NCBI GenBank assembly: GCA_024400715.1
Contig: JAKSMH010000113.1
Span: forward strand, 1 to 5,275
DNA from: Bacteroidales bacterium
Lineage (GTDB): Bacteria; Bacteroidota; Bacteroidia; Bacteroidales; WCHB1-69
Length of the DNA stretch: 5,275 nucleotides
Direction: 5' to 3'
The stretch's first letter is position 1; every line of letters begins with the position of its first letter. Under the pieces are notes generated by a model that saw only the letters and a list, made by a program, of their open reading frames with translations, had not been told where the DNA came from and searched no databases. A program made the position numbers and the translations under genes. Shown piece after piece: positions 1-5,275 of the stretch.

Positions 1-488
1 AAATGCTCCAAGACATCGGAATCTGCGCCATCACCATCCACGGCCGAACCCGCTCGCAAATGTACAGCGGAACCGCCGACTGGACCTTGATTGGAGAGGT
101 AAAAGCCAACCCACGGCTGAATATTCCCGTCATCGGCAACGGCGATATTGACAGTGCGGAAAAAGCCGTCGAATACAAGAAACGCTATGGTGTTGACGCC
201 GTTATGGTGGGACGTGCCGCCATTGGAAACCCCTGGATTTTCAAGCAAATCAAAGATTACGTCAACGGCAAGACCTTAAGCATTCCCAATTACGACGAGA
301 AAGTGGAAATTTGCCTGAAACACCTGCAACTCTCCATCAACTGGAAAAACGAGCGAACCGGCATCTTGGAAATGCGGAAACATTATGCCAATTATTTCAA
401 AGGAATTCCTCATTTTAAAGAAAAAAAGATACAACTGATGAATGCCTTGAGCTTTGAAGAATGCCGAGAAATATTATTAAATCATTAA
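1..488 (+). CDS. dusB: tRNA-dihydrouridine synthase, DusB-like (5' end outside window)
   Basis: This enzyme uses FMN and NADPH to reduce specific uridines of tRNA to dihydrouridine in the cytoplasm. About the last 160 residues are visible, roughly half of a usual protein of about 330. The reading frame is open to the left edge, and the ATG at position 3 falls inside the TIM-barrel, so it is not the real start. Seen in order are ITIHGRTRSQMYSG (late barrel strand with the conserved HGRTR), PVIGNGDI, and GVDAVMVGRAAIGNPWIF, the FMN-phosphate-binding end of the barrel. A helical C-terminal domain follows, with the typical RTGILEMRKHYANYFKG stretch. The catalytic cysteine would lie upstream, outside the window. 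TAA ends the gene at 486-488, 87 bp before the tRNA-His gene. No clear terminator lies between, so read-through into the tRNA is possible. The Dus family is certain; the B subgroup is inferred from the C-terminal motif. Confidence 0.93.
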   Translation, partial: MLQDIGICAITIHGRTRSQMYSGTADWTLIGEVKANPRLNIPVIGNGDIDSAEKAVEYKKRYGVDAVMVGRAAIGNPWIFKQIKDYVNGKTLSIPNYDEKVEICLKHLQLSINWKNERTGILEMRKHYANYFKGIPHFKEKKIQLMNALSFEECREILLNH

Positions 489-554
489 TTTTCAACAACT
501 TATACATACATAGAAATATTTTTTCAAAAAACGGCATTAGAAGATATTTTTTTG

Positions 555-562
555 TATTTTTG
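555..562 (+). promoter_or_regulatory. Bacteroidota-type -7 promoter box for tRNA-His
   Basis: TATTTTTG fits the TAnnTTTG -7 consensus of the primary sigma factor of Bacteroidota. It ends 13 bp before the tRNA, so transcription would start near 567-570 and leave a short leader for RNase P to remove. No TTTG or TTG lies at the usual 19-21 bp upstream spacing, where the bases read ACGGCA, so the -33 half is poor. The region between dusB and the tRNA is very AT-rich, so a chance match is possible. Confidence 0.5.
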
Positions 563-575
563 CCAACACAAATAT

Positions 576-650
576 GGCGGCTGTAGCTCAGTTGGTTAGA
601 GTACCGGATTGTGGTTCCGAGGGTCGTCGGTTCGAGTCCGACCCGCCGCC
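576..650 (+). tRNA. tRNA-His (anticodon GTG)
   Basis: The cloverleaf can be folded by hand. The extra G at -1 (576), typical of tRNA-His, pairs with discriminator C73 (650) and is the main identity element for histidyl-tRNA synthetase. The acceptor strands are 577-583 and 643-649. The D arm is GCTC/GAGT around AGTTGGTTA (586-602). The anticodon arm is 604-620 with loop TTGTGGT and anticodon GTG at 611-613. The T arm is GTCGG/CCGAC around TTCGAGT (626-642). The 3' CCA is not encoded, because CAAA follows C73, so it must be added by the CCA enzyme. Two positions do not form standard pairs: T6 against C67 (582/644) and C27 against A43 (604/620). D-stem pair 10-25 is a G-U wobble. G34 is the site that receives queuosine. 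Identity is secure; full function is likely but the mismatches are unusual. Confidence 0.95.
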
Positions 651-658
651 CAAAATTG

Positions 659-696
659 AAAAAGGACAATTTACGAAAGTAGATTGTCCTTTTTTT
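659..696 (+). terminator. Bidirectional intrinsic terminator with GAAA tetraloop
   Basis: An inverted repeat pairs 659-674 with 679-694. This gives a 16-bp stem (AAAAAGGACAAT with ATTGTCCTTTTT at its base, one T-G wobble at 671/682) closed by a C-GAAA-G tetraloop at 675-678. A run of T from 690 to 696 follows on the + strand, so it ends the tRNA-His transcript 8 bp after the tRNA. Read on the - strand, the same stem starts 7 bp after the transporter stop codon and runs into TTTTTCAATTTT, so it can also end the - strand operon. Confidence 0.88.
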
Positions 697-701
697 ACAT
701 A

Positions 702-1379
702 TCAACATTCTTCATCCTCAGAAGTCTGCTTTTTGAGTTTATTGACCACGACATACAGCAGGGGCGTGGCGGCACAGGCCTCCAGCAACAGTTTCACCGC
801 CACCTGGATGAGTATCATAGATACAATGGATGACAACGGCACCACACCCACAAAAGCCACCGCCACAAATATCGTTGTATCAACGATATATCCTAAAAAA
901 GAAGATCCAATCGCACGCAGCCACAAATGCCGACCGGAAGTTCGGATCTTGATTTTTTCCATAGACCACGCATTGACCAATTCTCCGCAAAGAAATGCCA
1001 ACAGAGACGCCGCCGTGACGCGCGGAACAAAAGAAAACACCTGACGATACGCTTCTGCATTGGCTAATGTTTCGGCTGGATAAGGTAAGCAAATGGCCAA
1101 CCACGCAAAAAAAGTAAAGAAAATCTCGCAGAAAAAAGTCAGCCAAATAACCCGCTTCGCTGTCTTGTAACCCCAGATTTCCGTCAAAACATCGCCTAAC
1201 ATATAGGCAATGGGGAAAATAATGGTTCCCGCATCAAATATGGTAATTCCAGCGACATTTATCAACTTGACAGCCATTACATTAGCAGTCAAATAGCAAG
1301 TTATCAGCAGACCTACCATTACGGTTAATGCAGGTAATTTTCGGTTTTTTAAAGGGTTTTCCGAGAACTTTTCCATCAT
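702..1379 (-). CDS. Queuosine precursor transporter (YhhQ / Vut_1 family)
   Basis: This is an inner-membrane protein of 225 residues, within the usual family size. Known members (E. coli YhhQ) take up queuosine precursors such as preQ0 and preQ1 for modification of G34 in GUN-anticodon tRNAs. Hydrophobic stretches at about 17-37, 45-64, 76-98, 120-137, 155-178 and 184-212 suggest six membrane segments. Family signatures visible are FPIAYMLGDVLTEIWGY (55-71) with following basic residues, and LRAIGSSFLGYIVDTTIF (154-171). A hydrophilic, acidic tail ends the protein. Two ATG codons stand side by side (1377-1379 and 1374-1376); the first is taken, and the choice changes one residue. The gene follows lplA after 36 bp and has its own promoter candidate there. 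It faces the tRNA-His gene across a shared terminator. Substrate specificity is inferred from the family; which precursor is carried cannot be read from the sequence. Confidence 0.92.
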   Translation of the reverse strand: MMEKFSENPLKNRKLPALTVMVGLLITCYLTANVMAVKLINVAGITIFDAGTIIFPIAYMLGDVLTEIWGYKTAKRVIWLTFFCEIFFTFFAWLAICLPYPAETLANAEAYRQVFSFVPRVTAASLLAFLCGELVNAWSMEKIKIRTSGRHLWLRAIGSSFLGYIVDTTIFVAVAFVGVVPLSSIVSMILIQVAVKLLLEACAATPLLYVVVNKLKKQTSEDEEC

Positions 1380-1395
1380 TATTTATTTTGAAGTG

Positions 1396-1428
1396 CAAAA
1401 TTACACAAAAATCAGCTAAAAAAACAAA
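1396..1428 (-). promoter_or_regulatory. Bacteroidota-type promoter for the queuosine transporter gene
   Basis: On the - strand, TTTG (1428-1425) is followed after exactly 21 bp by TAATTTTG (1403-1396). Both halves match the TTTG / TAnnTTTG consensus and the spacing is within the 19-21 bp norm. The -33 element lies in the last codons of lplA and the -7 box lies in the 36-bp gap. Transcription would start at about 1389-1392, giving a leader of only about 10-13 bases, too short for a preQ1 riboswitch. The transporter could thus be expressed separately from the upstream genes. Confidence 0.6.
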
Positions 1429-2390
1429 GCTTTAAATTCTTCTTCCTCAATGCCGCTGATATAATCCGCCACTACTACCTTAGACAACAATGTATTCAAT
1501 GCCTGTTCATTATGCGGCAGATTAATCAGTTTTTGCTCCAATTCGGAAATGTCTTTTCGGGCAAAAAAATCGCCATAAATCTTGGCTTCCTGAATCAACG
1601 ATTTGTCCAATGTCAAGTAGAGCTCTACGATGCCAGCAGAGGTTTTGGCAGATTTATGAAAAGTATATTTTGGAGAGCTTCCAAAATTCCACTCCCACGT
1701 ACCGTATTTTTCATCCGTCAAACGGCGAATATATTGCAATTCCTCTTCCGTAAAGGCATACATTTCGGCATCTTGTCGCGAAGCCAGGATATAGCGCATA
1801 ATACGGTCCGCAAAGTCCAACACCGACAAACTCTTGTCTTCCAAATATTCACTGATATTCGTCACCCGTTTCCTCACCGACTTCACCGCCTTGTCTTGAA
1901 ATTTCAAAGGATTGACATTCAATGCTTTAGACAAATCTGTCATTTCCGAAGAAAAGAGCAAGGTGCCATGGTGAAGCATTCTACGATGATGCACGCACTG
2001 TGCGTTCCCAGATATTTTCATCCCATTGATAGTCAAATCATTACGTCCTTCAAAACGGGCATCAACACCCATTTGGCGCAAAACTTCCAGAATCGGTTCA
2101 GTGAACGTTCTAAAATTGCCGTTGCTATTGCTTTCCACAAAAGTGAAATTCAGATTTCCCAAATCATGAAAAACCGCTCCCCCACCCGTTTGTCGCCGAA
2201 CGACCTTAATGCCATTTTCCTTGACATAATCCACATTGATTTCCGCCAGCGAATTTTGGAATTTCCCCACTATGATAGACGGCTCGTTACGCCATAGCAT
2301 AAAAACATCATCTTCCACATTGTCAAGCAAATACTCTTCTACAGCGAGATTAAAATAAGGCTCTGTCAACGGATTAAAAATACACTTCAT
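1416..2390 (-). CDS. lplA: Lipoate-protein ligase A
   Basis: This cytoplasmic enzyme activates lipoate with ATP to lipoyl-AMP and attaches it to a lysine of lipoyl domains (2-oxoacid dehydrogenase E2 subunits, glycine-cleavage H protein). The protein has 324 residues, matching complete two-domain LplA proteins. The catalytic domain (about 1-240) shows NLAVEEYLL near the N-terminus, RRQTGGGAVFHDLGNLNFTF at 65-84 (the RRxSGGGAVxHD signature with T for S), and GMKISGNAQ at 123-131, whose K125 is the expected lysine that holds the lipoyl-adenylate. The C-terminal accessory domain (about 240-324) includes GIVELYLTLDKSLIQEAKIYGDFF-type sequence. Starting at ATG 2388-2390 gives the expected family N-terminus (MKCIFNPLTEPYFNLAVEE). 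The gene begins 18 bp after glgB with no strong Shine-Dalgarno, only AAAAAGTGAAACA. Presence of both domains favours a ligase for free lipoate over an octanoyltransferase (LipM/LipL). Confidence 0.94.
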   Translation of the reverse strand: MKCIFNPLTEPYFNLAVEEYLLDNVEDDVFMLWRNEPSIIVGKFQNSLAEINVDYVKENGIKVVRRQTGGGAVFHDLGNLNFTFVESNSNGNFRTFTEPILEVLRQMGVDARFEGRNDLTINGMKISGNAQCVHHRRMLHHGTLLFSSEMTDLSKALNVNPLKFQDKAVKSVRKRVTNISEYLEDKSLSVLDFADRIMRYILASRQDAEMYAFTEEELQYIRRLTDEKYGTWEWNFGSSPKYTFHKSAKTSAGIVELYLTLDKSLIQEAKIYGDFFARKDISELEQKLINLPHNEQALNTLLSKVVVADYISGIEEEEFKALFF

Positions 2391-2408
2391 TGTTTCACTT
2401 TTTATGAT

Positions 2409-4391
2409 TTATTGGCACGACAGCACCATCGCAGTTCGGGACGGAAGATACATTTTTACATAATGATTTCCATTTCTCTCGTAAGAATGATAGTTCCACG
2501 TTTCATCAACATTACCGAAACCGGCGAATGTAGGATTATCGGTATTCAATATTATTTTATATTCTCCTGATTTACAAGAGATTTCATAATCAGTATAGGA
2601 TTTTTCAGGATTAAAATTAAATACGACCATTAAACCACCTCGACGAAAAGCCAAGATTTGATCGGCTTCGTTCTGCACCAGCAACTCAACATCGTGCGTC
2701 AACAGCGCCGAAGCAACGACCGTATGAATCATCGACTTATCGAACTCGTTGAGTGCGTGATACTTCAGCTTTTCATCATCAGCTAAAGACCACATTCTAC
2801 AAGCATACTTCATCGACCAATCGTTCCCTTCTCTCGGAAAATCTATCCACTCGGGGTGTCCAAACTCATTGCCCATAAAATTCAGGTAACCACCGTTGGA
2901 CAAAGTTAATGTCAACAAGCGTATCAGTTTATGCAAAGCCACGCCCCTATCCACCGTCATATTGGGCGTGAACAGCGACATCGAATCATACATAAACTTA
3001 TCTATCAGCCTAAATATCAATGTTTTATCTCCCACCATGGCCTGATCGTGACTTTCCGCATAACTTATGGTCTTTTCTTCAGCTCTATGATCGGTCATCT
3101 TGAAAAACAACTCGCCCACACTCCATTGTTCATCGCTTCGTTCCTTGATGATTTTGGTCCAAAAATCGGCGATACCCATAGACATCCGGTAATCGAAACC
3201 GACACCTCCACGCGATACGGGAAAAGCCATTCCTGGCATTCCGCTCACATCTTCCGCAATAGTCAAGGCATTGGGGTTCACCTCTTTCACCAATTGATTA
3301 GCCATCGTGAGATAGACAATGGCATCTTCATCCACATTGGCATCGAAATACTGGTCATAATTCACGAAATCCACGCCAATGCCGTGATTCCAATAGCACA
3401 TACTCGTCACCCCGTCAAAACGAAAGCCATCAAAATGAAATTCTTCCAACCAATATTTCAAATTTGATAAAAGCAAAGTGATGGTTTCCTGTTTTCCGTA
3501 ATCAAAGCAGCGCGAATCCCACACCGGATGCTGGCCTCTTTCCCCACCGTGAAAATACAAGGTGTCCGAGCCATCGAAGCGACTGAGGCCTTCTTTCACA
3601 TTGGAAACTGCGTGAGAATGAACAACATCCAGCACTACCGATATTCCCATTCCGTGTGCGGTGTCAATCAACTCCTTTAACTCCTCGGGAGTCCCAAAAC
3701 GAAATGTTGGCGCAAACAAATTGGAAACTTGGTAGCCAAAAGAACCATAATACGGATGCTCTTGTATCGCCATCAACTGTATCGTATTGTAGCCCAAACT
3801 CTTAACACGCGGGAGCACATATTCCTTAAATGCCCAATACGAAGATATTTCTTCTTTTTCCGAAGACATTCCAATGTGTGCTTCGTAAATCAAGGGGATT
3901 TCTGGTTTTGCAGGAGACGGATTCCTAAATTCGTAAACGTTTTCCGGGTCCCACACCTGAGCGGAAAACACCTTGGTTTGTTCATCTTGCACCACCCTGG
4001 TCACGCACGAAGGCAGTCTATCGTCGGCACCATCTTGCCACACCATCCAAAGCCGGTATAACATTCCATGCTTCAAGAAGTTAAGAGGAAGTTCAATTTC
4101 CCAGTCGCCCTGTCCCACAGAGTGAAGTTCGTACAAAGGGTTCACCTGCCAATAGGAAAAATCTCCATAAAGGAACAGCTGTTTGGCGTGGGGGGCTTTT
4201 TCCCTAAACACCCATCCGTGATCGGTTTTATGCAAACCATAATATAAATGGTGATTTGCCACCTCCCTCAAAGGGCAACGCCCATCGGTCAAGTCCAACA
4301 TACGCAGCACCGCCATCTGATGACGGCGGGTAAGTGCCTGTTTGTGAGGCTTTAGATAAGGATCCAGCAAGACCAGGTCGGGAGTTTCCAT
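2409..4391 (-). CDS. glgB: 1,4-alpha-glucan branching enzyme, GH13_8 (eukaryote-like) type
   Basis: The enzyme cuts alpha-1,4 glucan chains and rejoins them as alpha-1,6 branches in glycogen. From ATG 4389-4391 the protein has 660 residues. Its order is a short helical N-terminus, a CBM48 module (about 55-150), the GH13 barrel (about 165-545) and a C-terminal beta domain. All four GH13 motifs are present: DVVHSH (D255, H258), GFRFDGVTS with nucleophile D326, TIAEDVSG with acid/base E380, and SYAESHDQ with H448 and D449. Stretches such as IQLMAIQEHPYYGSFGYQVS and LNFMGNEFGHPEWIDFPR closely resemble human GBE1 and the Bacteroidota enzymes, which places it in GH13_8 rather than the classical GH13_9 GlgB. 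The CBM48 signature reads FREKAPHA where FREWAPNA is usual. A TTG two codons upstream (4395-4397) is an alternative start. The gene lies 9 bp after the tsaD stop, so coupled translation is likely. Confidence 0.94.
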   Translation of the reverse strand: METPDLVLLDPYLKPHKQALTRRHQMAVLRMLDLTDGRCPLREVANHHLYYGLHKTDHGWVFREKAPHAKQLFLYGDFSYWQVNPLYELHSVGQGDWEIELPLNFLKHGMLYRLWMVWQDGADDRLPSCVTRVVQDEQTKVFSAQVWDPENVYEFRNPSPAKPEIPLIYEAHIGMSSEKEEISSYWAFKEYVLPRVKSLGYNTIQLMAIQEHPYYGSFGYQVSNLFAPTFRFGTPEELKELIDTAHGMGISVVLDVVHSHAVSNVKEGLSRFDGSDTLYFHGGERGQHPVWDSRCFDYGKQETITLLLSNLKYWLEEFHFDGFRFDGVTSMCYWNHGIGVDFVNYDQYFDANVDEDAIVYLTMANQLVKEVNPNALTIAEDVSGMPGMAFPVSRGGVGFDYRMSMGIADFWTKIIKERSDEQWSVGELFFKMTDHRAEEKTISYAESHDQAMVGDKTLIFRLIDKFMYDSMSLFTPNMTVDRGVALHKLIRLLTLTLSNGGYLNFMGNEFGHPEWIDFPREGNDWSMKYACRMWSLADDEKLKYHALNEFDKSMIHTVVASALLTHDVELLVQNEADQILAFRRGGLMVVFNFNPEKSYTDYEISCKSGEYKIILNTDNPTFAGFGNVDETWNYHSYERNGNHYVKMYLPSRTAMVLSCQ

Positions 4392-4400
4392 AGGCAAAAA

Positions 4401-5275
4401 TCAGCAAGAGCTGTAAGGCACGGCATCTAAAGTTGTAAATTCTTTTTTCTGATATTTGAAATAGGCACACACGGCAATCATCGCCGCATTGTCCGTTGTC
4501 AAGTCAATACTTGGCAAAATCAGGTTTCTGTGGTATTTGTCTGCCACCTGTTGCATAGCAGTTCGCAACCCCTTATTGGCCGACACGCCGCCCGCCAGCA
4601 CCAAATCCTTGCAATCGTACTGTTTCAAGGCCATTATCACCTTATTAGTCAACGACTTGATAATCGCATATTGCATAGAAGCCGCCAAATCACTCAAATT
4701 ATCCTGAATGAAATTTTCATTCTTCTTCAATTCATCTCTGACAAAATAAAGGAAAGAAGTTTTTAGACCACTGAAACTGTAGTCCAATCCCGGCAAATGG
4801 GCGATGGCGAACTGAAAACGTTTAGGATCGCCTTGGGCTGCCAACTTGTCAATGACAGGACCTCCGGGATATGGCAATCCCATAATCTTGGCTGCCTTGT
4901 CAAATGCCTCACCTGCGGCATCATCAATGGTTCCTCCCAATCGTTCCATATCGAAATAGTCGTTTACCTTGAGCAACAGCGTGTGACCGCCAGAAACCGT
5001 AAGGCACAAAAAGGGAAAACGAGGTTTTGCGCTTTGTCCCTCTTCCTTATTCAAAAAGTTGGCCAAAACGTGAGCCTGCAAATGGTTTACCTCAATCAAA
5101 GGCACATCTAAACTGAAGGCCATAGCCTTGGCAAAAGAGTTACCCACAAGCAACGAACCGAGCAAGCCTGGACCATTTGTAAAACCTATTGCACTTATTT
5201 GATTTTTTGTTATCTTTGCACGGTGAAGTGCGGTGTCCACGACGGGAATGATATTTTGCTGATGAGCTCGGGATG
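4401..5275 (-). CDS. tsaD: tRNA N6-threonylcarbamoyladenosine transferase TsaD (5' end outside window)
   Basis: TsaD, working with TsaB and TsaE, transfers threonylcarbamoyl from TC-AMP (made by TsaC) to A37 of tRNAs that read ANN codons. The open frame runs to the right edge, where it reads SRAHQQNIIPVVDTAL, a typical internal TsaD stretch. The GTG at 5238-5240 is therefore not the start. About 290 residues are visible of a usual 335-345, so only about the first 45-50 are missing, including the N-terminal ESSCDET nucleotide-binding motif. Numbering from the first visible residue, there are GPGLLGSLLVG (34-44), the metal-binding HLQAH (H64, H68), VSGGHT (93-98), TIDDAAGEAFDKAAKI (115-130), SFSGLKTS, LAGGVSANKGLR, and TTDNAAMIA with metal ligand D261. 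It is the first visible gene of the - strand string; its promoter lies outside. The family is certain. Confidence 0.96.
   Translation of the reverse strand, partial: SRAHQQNIIPVVDTALHRAKITKNQISAIGFTNGPGLLGSLLVGNSFAKAMAFSLDVPLIEVNHLQAHVLANFLNKEEGQSAKPRFPFLCLTVSGGHTLLLKVNDYFDMERLGGTIDDAAGEAFDKAAKIMGLPYPGGPVIDKLAAQGDPKRFQFAIAHLPGLDYSFSGLKTSFLYFVRDELKKNENFIQDNLSDLAASMQYAIIKSLTNKVIMALKQYDCKDLVLAGGVSANKGLRTAMQQVADKYHRNLILPSIDLTTDNAAMIAVCAYFKYQKKEFTTLDAVPYSSC

Noticed and set aside
517..531. A short A/T inverted repeat (TTTTTTCAAAAAA) between dusB and tRNA-His, considered as a dusB terminator.
   Set aside because: The stem would be only A-T pairs with a one-base centre and no G-C core, so it cannot form a stable terminator hairpin.
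415..708. A 97-codon open frame on the - strand with RVGLEPTTLGTTIRYSNQLSY.
   Set aside because: This is the well-known false protein made by translating the reverse complement of a tRNA gene; it also overlaps the dusB end and the terminator.
574..1044. A 156-codon open frame on the + strand starting MAAVAQLVRVPDCGSEGRRFESD.
   Set aside because: The first part is a forward translation of the tRNA-His gene, another common artefact, and the rest is antisense to the transporter gene.
1512..2297. A 261-codon open frame on the + strand opposite lplA.
   Set aside because: It lies wholly within the clear lplA gene, and its translation shows no recognisable family; it is a shadow frame.
2931..3467. 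A 178-codon open frame on the + strand, rich in His and Ile, opposite glgB.
   Set aside because: It is antisense to the catalytic barrel of glgB, and its composition mirrors that gene's codons; no start signal or family was recognised.
5189..5218. A + strand promoter-like pair inside tsaD: TTG, 19 bp, TATCTTTG, pointing to the right edge.
   Set aside because: It fits the consensus but lies within conserved tsaD codons and would only give antisense RNA over the tsaD 5' end. One such match in this length is expected by chance; kept only as something to check in strand-specific RNA-seq.

Overview
The window looks like ordinary chromosomal sequence from a member of the Bacteroidota, probably order Bacteroidales. 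This rests on three things. The branching enzyme is of the eukaryote-like GH13_8 type common in that phylum. Promoter-like sites fit the phylum's TTTG / TAnnTTTG pattern rather than TTGACA / TATAAT. The gene starts lack strong Shine-Dalgarno sequences. No mobile element, CRISPR array, phage gene or integrase is visible.

The left part is read on the + strand. It holds the 3' half of a tRNA-dihydrouridine synthase gene (dusB-like, 1-488), a short spacer with a Bacteroidota-type -7 box, a tRNA-His gene (GTG anticodon, 576-650), and a strong intrinsic terminator with a GAAA loop (659-696). From 702 to the right edge everything is on the - strand. In transcription order, right to left, the genes are tsaD (5' end outside the window), a glycogen branching enzyme (glgB, GH13_8), lipoate-protein ligase (lplA) and a queuosine-precursor transporter of the YhhQ family. 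The gaps are short (9, 18 and 36 bp), so the four could be co-transcribed. A good promoter match overlapping the end of lplA suggests the transporter gene also has its own start. The hairpin at 659-696 can stop transcription from both sides.

Three of the five proteins and the one RNA gene concern tRNA: DusB makes dihydrouridine, TsaD makes t6A37, and YhhQ imports the precursor of queuosine, which replaces G34 in tRNA-His, -Asn, -Asp and -Tyr. The transporter gene faces the tRNA-His gene, whose product is a queuosine substrate. LplA (lipoylation of 2-oxoacid dehydrogenases and glycine cleavage H protein) and GlgB (glycogen branching) are unrelated housekeeping functions in the same gene string.

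I do not see a new biological system. The points most worth a second look are two non-canonical base pairs in the tRNA-His gene, the pairing of a queuosine transporter with a queuosine-type tRNA across a shared terminator, and the internal promoter for the transporter.
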